From Opitutia bacterium (GTDB taxonomy: Bacteria > Verrucomicrobiota > Verrucomicrobiia > Opitutales > UBA953): a DNA stretch of 64,000 bases. Both the position numbers and the translations under genes were made by a program. The number at the start of each line of letters is the position of its first letter. Within the stretch, counting starts at the first letter, position 1. The notes under the pieces were generated by a model. That model was not told the origin of the DNA and made no database searches. It saw only the letters and a list, made by a program, of their open reading frames with translations. The DNA lies in NCBI GenBank assembly GCA_947470855.1, contig CANIUQ010000002.1, forward strand, positions 1 through 64,000, written 5' to 3'. Shown here piece after piece: positions 1 through 7,298 of the stretch.

Positions 1-206
1 GGAGGAGATTTTTTCGGAGTAATTTTAACAGGTTCCTTGACGGCTATCGATGGTTTCGTGACAGAGGAATCTTTGGCAATTGAACAAGAAAGAGATTTCA
101 AAAGTTGAATCGATTCAGCCGAAACACCGACATGAGTCGCCCCTTCTGCTTTTTGTCGCTTTAACTCCTGAAGGAGAATTTGAATCGATTCAGCAGGATT
201 AATCAC
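1..206 (-). CDS. Partial CDS (N-terminus only), possibly a uracil-DNA glycosylase-like protein
   Basis: Reverse strand reads GTG ATT AAT CCT GCT GAA TCG ATT CAA ATT CTC CTT CAG GAG TTA AAG CGA ... (xNPAESIQILLQELKRQKAEGATHVGVSAESIQLLKSL...), open to the window edge. The GTG start overlaps the stop of the upstream gene (GTGA). Family guess rests only on resemblance to N-terminal extensions of family-4 UDGs. Confidence 0.45.
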   Translation of the reverse strand, partial: MINPAESIQILLQELKRQKAEGATHVGVSAESIQLLKSLSCSIAKDSSVTKPSIAVKEPVKITPKKSP

Positions 207-496
207 GGTGAGAGCAATTGGATGGCACGCGCCAGCGTCAAATCTTTCTCCGTCACACAATTTCCTGCATCATGTGTCGAAAGTTTGAGCTGAACTTTGC
301 GATAACAGTTAAAAATTTCCGGATGATGATTCTGTTTATCTGCCAAAACAGAAACTTTGTTGATATAACTGATGGCCTCCTTAAAACTTTGGAACTCAAT
401 GTCCTTTAACAACTTAGAATCTTGATAAATCCAACCATCGAGACCCTTTAGAGCAGCTTGAATTGCCTGCGAATCGAGGGGAGAAGGCATGACCAA
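203..496 (-). CDS. 4a-hydroxytetrahydrobiopterin dehydratase (pterin-4a-carbinolamine dehydratase)
   Basis: 97 aa with the PCD pattern 'FQSFKEAISYINKVSVLADKQNHHPEIFNCYRKVQLKLSTHDAGNCVTEKDLTLARAI'. Confidence 0.9.
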   Translation of the reverse strand: MVMPSPLDSQAIQAALKGLDGWIYQDSKLLKDIEFQSFKEAISYINKVSVLADKQNHHPEIFNCYRKVQLKLSTHDAGNCVTEKDLTLARAIQLLSP

Positions 497-551
497 ATCG
501 TCGTTATTGGGTCTAATTTGTCAATGACCTGCCTAAGGGAAGGACCCTATT

Positions 552-731
552 GTGAATAATCTTGCAGAAACCGATAAAAAATGCGTCAGTCTTAATCAGG
601 CTTGTTCTGAAAATAACCAAACCAAGAACAATGCCCCGCAAGAATCCGGTGAGTTGACGGTCGATAAGACGGCAAATCGAAATCCGAAGGTCGGAAACGG
701 GCAATGCGGTGAAGGTAATACAAAGAAATAA
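552..731 (+). CDS. Candidate small leader ORF (59 aa, GTG start), uncertain
   Basis: GTG AAT AAT CTT GCA GAA ACC GAT AAA ... ACA AAG AAA TAA is an open frame ending 5 nt before the ATG of the RRM gene. Shorter than the ORF track's apparent cutoff. Confidence 0.25.
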   Translation: MNNLAETDKKCVSLNQACSENNQTKNNAPQESGELTVDKTANRNPKVGNGQCGEGNTKK

Positions 732-736
732 AAGAT

Positions 737-1159
737 ATGGAAAATAAGTTATTCGTAGGCAACCTCCCTTGGGCTGCTACCGAATCCGACATCCGCGCAC
801 ACTTCTCCCAAGCGGGCGAAGTGGTTTCCGTGGAAGTAATGATGGATAAGTTCACTGGTCGTCCCCGTGGCTTTGCCTTCGTAACCATGGCCAATGCACA
901 ACAGGCCCAGGATGCGATCGCTAAGACCGAGAACATCGACTTCATGGGTCGTCCCCTGAAGGTGAACGTTGCCCGTCCTCGCGAAGAGCGCCCTGCCTTT
1001 GGTGGTGGCGAGCGTCGTGGTGGTTTCGGCGGTGGTCGTGGTGGTTTCGGCGGTGGCCGTGGTGGCTTCGGTGGCGGTCGTGGTGGCTTCGGCGGTGAAC
1101 GCCGTGGCGGCTTCGGCGGTGACCGTGGTGGCTTCGGTGGCGACCGTGGTGGCTACTAA
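737..1159 (+). CDS. RRM-type RNA-binding protein with glycine/arginine-rich C-terminal tail
   Basis: 'KLFVGNLPWAATESDIRAHFSQAGEVVSVEVMMDKFTGRPRGFAFVTM' contains RNP2 and RNP1 motifs; the tail is GGFGGGRG/GGFGGDRG repeats. Confidence 0.93.
   Translation: MENKLFVGNLPWAATESDIRAHFSQAGEVVSVEVMMDKFTGRPRGFAFVTMANAQQAQDAIAKTENIDFMGRPLKVNVARPREERPAFGGGERRGGFGGGRGGFGGGRGGFGGGRGGFGGERRGGFGGDRGGFGGDRGGY
1012..1156 (+). repeat. Short tandem coding repeats (GGTGGCTTCGGCGGTGGCCGT-like units) encoding the RGG/GGF tail
   Basis: Repeated ggtggtttcggcggtggtcgt-type units visible directly. Confidence 0.85.
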
Positions 1160-1188
1160 TCAAACCCCGGATTCAAAGCTTCCCTTTC

Positions 1189-1217
1189 GGGGCGCCCTTC
1201 AAGGCGCCCCTTTTTTT
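1189..1217 (+). terminator. Rho-independent terminator downstream of the RRM gene
   Basis: GGGGCGCC-cttcaa-GGCGCCCC followed by TTTTTTT. Confidence 0.9.
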
Positions 1218-1320
1218 GGTTTAGAACTTAAATTTCATGGTATATTCAATAAATCTTTATTGACATTCAATAAATACTTAATGATTAAAAATAATCGTTT
1301 ACTGAAATTGAATAACTACC

Positions 1321-1986
1321 ATGAATAACCCGCTCACCCATACTCAAAATAAACTACGTAAAATCGGCATCATCGGAAAATGGATCTGCAATGTAGGATT
1401 AATTTTATCTTTCTTCGTTGCTGCATTCTACATCGTTTTAGGTCTTCAAAATGAGTTGTCCGCCCACAAAGCAGGAGGCATCACAATTTATTTCATTGCC
1501 CCTGATAAAGATCTCTCATCGACGGTAAAAACTCAAGCCAACGCGGCAATCGATGAACTAATGAAGCAAGCAAACTTAGTTACCTTTTCTTCGTTCGTAT
1601 TCGCCATTGTTTTTTACGCCGTAGTCATTGGTTTCATTATTTTTCTGCTGAGAAAAATTTGTGTAGAGCTTTCTCAGTCCAACATTTTTAGCGCCAAGAA
1701 TGCTCGTTACTTCAGTATAACTGGATGGTCTTTTTTAGGTTGGTACCTTGCTTCGCTTTTCGAGGTATTCTCAGCTCATCGTATCATTACAACCGGAACG
1801 AATATAAATATTTCTCCCAATCACGCGGATCCAAGTTGGCTGTATGATTTTGAAGCCACGTTTCTAAACCCCCTACAGATCTATCACGACCCTCTGATTC
1901 TCCTTCTTGGCTTGGTCTTTCTCGCCTTTGGATGGGCGATTAAGCAATCGATTGCCCTCCAAGAAGAACAATCTCTAACTATTTAA
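1321..1986 (+). CDS. DUF2975-like integral membrane protein
   Basis: 221 aa with several hydrophobic helices and C-terminus 'LLLGLVFLAFGWAIKQSIALQEEQSLTI', typical of DUF2975; followed by an XRE regulator as is common for this family. Confidence 0.75.
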   Translation: MNNPLTHTQNKLRKIGIIGKWICNVGLILSFFVAAFYIVLGLQNELSAHKAGGITIYFIAPDKDLSSTVKTQANAAIDELMKQANLVTFSSFVFAIVFYAVVIGFIIFLLRKICVELSQSNIFSAKNARYFSITGWSFLGWYLASLFEVFSAHRIITTGTNINISPNHADPSWLYDFEATFLNPLQIYHDPLILLLGLVFLAFGWAIKQSIALQEEQSLTI

Positions 1987-1989
1987 CTT

Positions 1990-2223
1990 ATGCCCCTCAT
2001 TTTTCGCCTCGATGTAGTCTTAGCCCAACGCAAAAAGACTCTCACGGAATTATCCGAAGCGGTGGATATCAGTTTATCCAATCTCTCCATTCTTAAAACA
2101 GGTAAGGCCAAAGCCATCCGCCTCAGCACGCTCGAATCTATCTGCCAATACCTGCATTGCCAACCTGGCGAAATTCTAGAATATACGGATGACCATAACC
2201 CTTCAAAACCCTTAAAAAACTAG
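1990..2223 (+). CDS. XRE/Cro-type HTH transcriptional regulator (YozG-like)
   Basis: 'LDVVLAQRKKTLTELSEAVDISLSNLSILKTGKAKAIRLSTLESICQYLHCQPGEILEY'. Confidence 0.88.
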   Translation: MPLIFRLDVVLAQRKKTLTELSEAVDISLSNLSILKTGKAKAIRLSTLESICQYLHCQPGEILEYTDDHNPSKPLKN

Positions 2224-2231
2224 ATCGTCGT

Positions 2232-3284
2232 ATGATTAAAAAATTCTCTTTTTTAGCTATTCTCTGTCTGTCCTTCATTCAGGCCAAGGCAGCCTTTAAC
2301 ACAGAAGGACTGCCAGAAGGTGCAGGTGCTTTTTTCTACTACTCCCACGAAAAATTAAGTTCGTCACAGCTTGGCAAAGTACTCGCTCAATCCGTTTTCT
2401 TAAAAACTGAACCCAACAGTTCAGTCCTATTCAAAAACGGGAATCCCGATAAAGACTTCAGGGAAGCCGTTGTGGGAATTTATTCTGAAAAAAGTCCCGG
2501 AGCATCAGCCAAACCCTTGGTGGTCGCACTTCTTAAGGGTCAGTTTAATGTGGCAAAGATGAAGTCTACCTATGCGGAAAGTAAGATTCCTGAGCAGAAG
2601 ATTAATGGCATACCAGCCTGGGACGTCAGCGATTTATCCAAAGAGGTAAGTCAGGAAAACAAAAAATTCTCTGAAGTTAAACGTGGTGAGTATTTGCTTC
2701 TAGGTTACTCAGACAACTGCCTCGTCCTCAGCCCAACATCTTTAGCGAGTGTAACCGTCGAAACTTTACAGAAAAAAAAGAAAAGTGCCGTTCTGCCCGC
2801 TAACTTGGCTCAAGTGAAAACAAATTCGCCTAACGATTGGCTCATCATTCGTGGCGACTTCAATCAGTTTAAGCAGTACCCACAAATCGCAAAAATGATT
2901 AATAACGATGGTATTTTGAGTGCTGCCTTCTCGATCGGAGAGGACCCTAAAAATTTCAGTTTAAAAGCCTCCAGTGATTTTGCCGATGCTGATAAAGCGG
3001 AAACTTCCGCCAACCAATTACGCGGTTTTATTGCCCTCGGTATGATGACTCTTCCATCCACGCAAAAGAATCCAGAAGATGGCGAAACGATTAAATCGCT
3101 TCTGCAAAAGGTAAAAATCAGCCAAAACACTAAAACGGTTGAGATGCAGATGGAATACCCTGCGGATAAAACTGCGCAAATGATTGCGAAGGTACTAAAT
3201 AAAGCGATGACCACTGCACAAAATCAAGCGGGGGTTGCCCGTACAGAAACCAAAGAGAATGCCTCTTTGGAAACGACCCCCTAA
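2232..3284 (+). CDS. Secreted/periplasmic hypothetical protein
   Basis: 350-aa ORF with signal peptide 'MIKKFSFLAILCLSFIQAKAA'; starts 8 nt after the HTH gene. Confidence 0.7.
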   Translation: MIKKFSFLAILCLSFIQAKAAFNTEGLPEGAGAFFYYSHEKLSSSQLGKVLAQSVFLKTEPNSSVLFKNGNPDKDFREAVVGIYSEKSPGASAKPLVVALLKGQFNVAKMKSTYAESKIPEQKINGIPAWDVSDLSKEVSQENKKFSEVKRGEYLLLGYSDNCLVLSPTSLASVTVETLQKKKKSAVLPANLAQVKTNSPNDWLIIRGDFNQFKQYPQIAKMINNDGILSAAFSIGEDPKNFSLKASSDFADADKAETSANQLRGFIALGMMTLPSTQKNPEDGETIKSLLQKVKISQNTKTVEMQMEYPADKTAQMIAKVLNKAMTTAQNQAGVARTETKENASLETTP

Positions 3285-3337
3285 TAAAAAAGTTATCAAA
3301 ATACGGGGTCGAGTGAATTTCCCCGTTTTCGAGAGTG

Positions 3338-3370
3338 ACCCCCATTCGATTGGGGGTTATTTTTATTTTG
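3338..3370 (+). terminator. Rho-independent terminator
   Basis: ACCCCCattcgatTGGGGGT followed by tatttttatttt. Confidence 0.8.
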
Positions 3371-3371
3371 T

Positions 3372-4112
3372 ATGAGGCGGTTCATGCTCTGCATCATCGG
3401 CGTGGCTGTGGTTGTCGGCCTCATCGCATGGTGGATGTCGCCCTCAAACCAAACCCTGCGGGTTCCCTCCACTTGCAGCATTTACGGAAGTTTCTATCCA
3501 CGACAGGCTCAATTTTTAACAGCTTCGCAAACAGCAGTCGGCGCCTTATCCCTCTTCACTCCGCCGAATGAAAGAGCCAAAAACAAATCGGCACTTATCG
3601 CAGCCTTTAACACATCTGCCGAACGAGTGGACTTTGGTTTTCTAATCGATGAACAAAAAACGAGTTTAATTCTGAATAATGCGGAGAGCCCTCCCCTCAC
3701 TGCTCCCGCAAGGATTCTAACCAAGAAAGCCAAAACCCAATTAAAAAGCATTCCTCGAGGCTATCTAATCGTTCAGATCGAACCTGTTTCAGCACTTTTC
3801 GATTCCATTAAAAAAAGACGTTGGCTAGGCCCAGCCGTGGTGGCCGCCGCATCGACTGCCACCCGAGCCACGCTTGTGGTTGGCGAAACAGAATCGCCCA
3901 ACGATTGCGTGCTCACTCTAGCTTTTGAATATCGTAGCAGCGACGATGCGGTCAAAGCCCTGCAGGACTTAATGAGCAAACAAGGCGATTACGACGCCCT
4001 TGGCTTCGTCGCAAAACCCGGCGTCGACCGACTCACTCAGATTTCAAGAATGCTAGTGATTAAATTCGAGGTCGACGCCACCCTCGTGAATCAAGAACTC
4101 GGCAAACGCTAA
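3372..4112 (+). CDS. Hypothetical protein with N-terminal signal anchor
   Basis: 246 aa beginning 'MRRFMLCIIGVAVVVGLIAWWMSP'; the terminator lies just upstream. Confidence 0.65.
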   Translation: MRRFMLCIIGVAVVVGLIAWWMSPSNQTLRVPSTCSIYGSFYPRQAQFLTASQTAVGALSLFTPPNERAKNKSALIAAFNTSAERVDFGFLIDEQKTSLILNNAESPPLTAPARILTKKAKTQLKSIPRGYLIVQIEPVSALFDSIKKRRWLGPAVVAAASTATRATLVVGETESPNDCVLTLAFEYRSSDDAVKALQDLMSKQGDYDALGFVAKPGVDRLTQISRMLVIKFEVDATLVNQELGKR

Positions 4113-4519
4113 ACAATCTCCAGTGTTCCATCGGAACGCAGGCGACGATAATAGCAACCCGAACGCGATTTACCATTGGCTCCTTTAGTGTGGCAAGCAC
4201 CCTGACCCGCAGGACGCACCTTATATAAAATCGAATTCTGTTCGCAGTTAACTCTGACTTCGATGAGTTCCAAAAAGTCGCCCGAGGTTAGACCTTTAAT
4301 CCAGAGTTCATTGCGAGAGGTACTCCAAAAAGTCGCCTTTTTCTCTTTTAAGGCTGTTTGTAGAGCCAATTCGTTAACATAGCCTAAAATGAGCACTTCA
4401 CCCGTGGCAGCATCCTGAGCGACGGCTGGGATAACATCGGCCTGACCCGAGGCGATTTTCCTAAGTTTTTTGAAATCCAGTCGTAAAACTGAACCTTCCT
4501 CGAGTTCTTTGTCGGCCAT
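4109..4519 (-). CDS. hisI: Phosphoribosyl-AMP cyclohydrolase
   Basis: '[84 protein letters not shown]'. Confidence 0.95.
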   Translation of the reverse strand: MADKELEEGSVLRLDFKKLRKIASGQADVIPAVAQDAATGEVLILGYVNELALQTALKEKKATFWSTSRNELWIKGLTSGDFLELIEVRVNCEQNSILYKVRPAGQGACHTKGANGKSRSGCYYRRLRSDGTLEIV

Positions 4520-4597
4520 ACCCCTATTTGGAAGATGAGTCCCCCTGCATTCAAGGCTGGAATCCTTGGGGGATTATCCCTTACGGATACAGTCAGT

Positions 4598-6592
4598 ATG
4601 TCACTCCCCCACTCTACCGATCTTTCCCGTGCCGCCACCGAAGCCCGTGGATTAGCCATGGACGCCGTAGCCGCCTGCCACTCGGGTCACCTCGGACTAC
4701 CCTTAGGTGCCGCTGAAATTGGCGCTGTGCTTTACGGCAACTTCCTCCGTCATAACCCCGCCACGCCCCTCTGGATCAATCGCGATCGTTTCGTACTATC
4801 CGCTGGTCATGGCTCCATGTTCCTCTACGGCTGGCTTCACCTTGCCGGATTTGATTTACCTATCGAAGAAGTAAAAGCCTTTCGTAAATTACACAGTAAA
4901 ACTCCTGGTCACCCCGAGTTTGGCGAAACCGTAGGAGTCGAGGCAACGACGGGACCCTTAGGACAGGGAACGGGTAACATTGTGGGTATGGCCCTCGCAG
5001 CCAAAATGGCGGCGGCTCATTTCAACACTCCCGAACATACCATCTTTAATCACTTCGTGGTCGGCCTTGCTGGAGATGGTTGCTTACAAGAAGGCATCTC
5101 CCACGAAGCCGCCTCATTCGCTGGTCGCTTTGGTCTAGATAACTTAATTATGATTTATGACTCCAACGATGTCACGTTGGACGCCATGGCTTCCAAAACG
5201 CAAAATGAAGATGCCGCCAAACGGTATGAAGCAGCTAATTGGGAAGTCTTCATGGTTAAACAGGGTAATGAATTAGGTCCCATTGCTGAAGCTCTCGACA
5301 AGGCTCGTGCGAGCAAGAGCGGTAAGCCAAAGTTGATCATCTGCAAAACCGTAATCGCCAAGGGAATTGCCGAGGTCCAAGGGACCAGCAAGGGTCACGG
5401 CGAAGCCGGCGTGAAGTTCATTGATGCTTCGCGTAAAGCCATCGGTCTGCCTGATGAGAAATTCTATGTTTCACCTGAAACCAAGAAATTCTTTGCCGAC
5501 CGCAAAGTTCAGCAAGCCGCTGACTACGCTGCTTGGCAAAAAACATTTGCCGCTTGGAAAGCAGCGAATCCCGCTAAAGCACAACTCTTAGAAAAAGCCC
5601 AAAAGGGCGACCATGGCGACGTTGCATCGTTACTCGCCGCTATTCCTGAGTTTGGTAAAAACTCTCTTGCCACTCGCGTCTCGGGTGAAACCTGCATCAA
5701 CGCGGTCGCCAAAGCCTCTCCGCTCGTTATTTCGGGCTCAGCCGATTTACATGGTTCGACCAAGAACTACATCAAGGACGTGGGTGATTTCGATATTGCG
5801 ACTCCTGCTGGACGAAATCTTTACTTCGGAATCCGTGAGCATGGCATGGGTGCCATTCTCAATGGTATCGCTTGCCATGGTGTCTTCAAAGGATCAGGCG
5901 CAACCTTCCTCACCTTCTCTGACTATCTTCGACCTTCGATTCGGGTCGCTGCTCTAGCAAAACTCCAAACCTTCTATATCTTCACGCACGACTCCGTGGG
6001 TGTTGGTGAAGATGGTCCTACCCACCAACCCGTGGAAACGGTTAGTGCCCTGCGTTGCATTCCTAATCTCGATGTGGTTCGTCCAGCTGATGCTGAAGAA
6101 ACGGCCGCAGCCTTTGCTCATGCTGTCGCCCGACGTGAAGGACCTGTCGCCCTAATCTTATCGCGTCAAAATGTGCCTTCGCTGGATGCCATTCCCGTGG
6201 CAACACGTCGCCAAGGCGTTTTAAAGGGTGCCTATATCGCACGTAAAGAGACCGCTCCTTTAACCCACATTCTCATCGGCACTGGTAGCGAATTACAACT
6301 CGCTCTAGCAGCTGCCGAAGAACTCGGAGCGGGCGTTCGCGTGGTATCGATGCCTTCCATGGAAGTTTTCTCCCGCCAACCTCAATCCTACCAAGAAGAA
6401 GTACTACCGAAATCCTGTACGAAACGCGTAAGTATTGAAGCAGGTGTCACCCTTTCTTGGGGACGCTATGTCGGATTGAGTGGCAAAGCTATCGGCACCG
6501 ACACGTTTGGCTTAAGTGCTCCCGGAGACATCGTGATGCGCGAACTCGGTATCACCAAGGAGGCCGTCATCGCAGCTGCTCGCGCACTTTAA
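4598..6592 (+). CDS. tkt: Transketolase
   Basis: '[18 protein letters not shown]', '[16 protein letters not shown]', '[18 protein letters not shown]', '[18 protein letters not shown]'. The ORF opens at 4535; the internal ATG at 4598 ([24 protein letters not shown]) is the likely start. Confidence 0.96.
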   Translation: MSLPHSTDLSRAATEARGLAMDAVAACHSGHLGLPLGAAEIGAVLYGNFLRHNPATPLWINRDRFVLSAGHGSMFLYGWLHLAGFDLPIEEVKAFRKLHSKTPGHPEFGETVGVEATTGPLGQGTGNIVGMALAAKMAAAHFNTPEHTIFNHFVVGLAGDGCLQEGISHEAASFAGRFGLDNLIMIYDSNDVTLDAMASKTQNEDAAKRYEAANWEVFMVKQGNELGPIAEALDKARASKSGKPKLIICKTVIAKGIAEVQGTSKGHGEAGVKFIDASRKAIGLPDEKFYVSPETKKFFADRKVQQAADYAAWQKTFAAWKAANPAKAQLLEKAQKGDHGDVASLLAAIPEFGKNSLATRVSGETCINAVAKASPLVISGSADLHGSTKNYIKDVGDFDIATPAGRNLYFGIREHGMGAILNGIACHGVFKGSGATFLTFSDYLRPSIRVAALAKLQTFYIFTHDSVGVGEDGPTHQPVETVSALRCIPNLDVVRPADAEETAAAFAHAVARREGPVALILSRQNVPSLDAIPVATRRQGVLKGAYIARKETAPLTHILIGTGSELQLALAAAEELGAGVRVVSMPSMEVFSRQPQSYQEEVLPKSCTKRVSIEAGVTLSWGRYVGLSGKAIGTDTFGLSAPGDIVMRELGITKEAVIAAARAL

Positions 6593-6610
6593 CCCAAACT
6601 CGATTGTTTC

Positions 6611-6645
6611 AAAAAGGCCGAGTTGAGTAAAACTCGGCCTTTTTA
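6611..6645 (+). terminator. Rho-independent terminator after tkt
   Basis: aaaGGCCGAGTTgagtaaAACTCGGCCttttta. Confidence 0.88.
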
Positions 6646-6698
6646 TTGGTCGAAATACTTTTGCCAATCGCCCAAGTTTATCCGTATACCATTAAATA

Positions 6699-7298
6699 AT
6701 GGCACGCAAATCCGCACGCGCCCTCTGGACTGCCCATTTAGCGAGTGCTAAATCCTCGAATGGTCGCACACCTGCTACCACGCCGAAAAAGAAATTAGCA
6801 TCATTGAGTCAATTCCGAGGAAGTCGTGCGGTTATTATCGGTATCGACCCCTCTCTTCGCGGAACAGGATTAGCCGTGATTGATGCCCGACGCGAACCTC
6901 CTCAATTATTGGGAAGCCTCACCGTTAAAATCGGCCCCTCACCTAAAGCTTTTGTGTGCTTAGGGATGATTGCTGAAGCCGTTGAAAAAATGGCTAAGCA
7001 ACATGGCGCCACCGAAGCCGCCATTGAAGAAACGATTTATGTGCAGAACTTTCGGACCGCACAAGCGATGGGTGCATCTCGTGGAGCCGCTTTAAGTGTG
7101 CTCGCGCGACTTGGACTTTCCGTTCATGAATACGCCCCCAAGCGAATTAAAATGTCTGTCGCTGGACACGGATCCGCCGCCAAAGAGCAAGTCGGACAAA
7201 TGGTTAAAAGCGTTTTCTGTTTAAAGCAGGTTTTACCGCTCGACGAATCAGATGCCGCAGCCGTTGCCCTCTGCCATCATTATACCAAAAGAGACTAG
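6699..7298 (+). CDS. ruvC: Crossover junction endodeoxyribonuclease RuvC
   Basis: 'VIIGIDPSLRGTGLAVID', 'AAIEETIYVQNFRTAQAMGASRGAAL', 'DESDAAAVALCHHY'. Confidence 0.9.
   Translation: MARKSARALWTAHLASAKSSNGRTPATTPKKKLASLSQFRGSRAVIIGIDPSLRGTGLAVIDARREPPQLLGSLTVKIGPSPKAFVCLGMIAEAVEKMAKQHGATEAAIEETIYVQNFRTAQAMGASRGAALSVLARLGLSVHEYAPKRIKMSVAGHGSAAKEQVGQMVKSVFCLKQVLPLDESDAAAVALCHHYTKRD

Noticed and set aside
1003-1156. CRISPR-like regular repeats
   Set aside because: Units are coding Gly-rich repeats in frame, with no unique spacers and no cas genes nearby.
942-1328. Antisense/out-of-frame ORFs over the RRM gene (His-rich 942-1163 minus; Val/Ala-rich 969-1328 plus)
   Set aside because: Low-complexity translations of the glycine repeat in wrong frames; the RRM frame explains the region.
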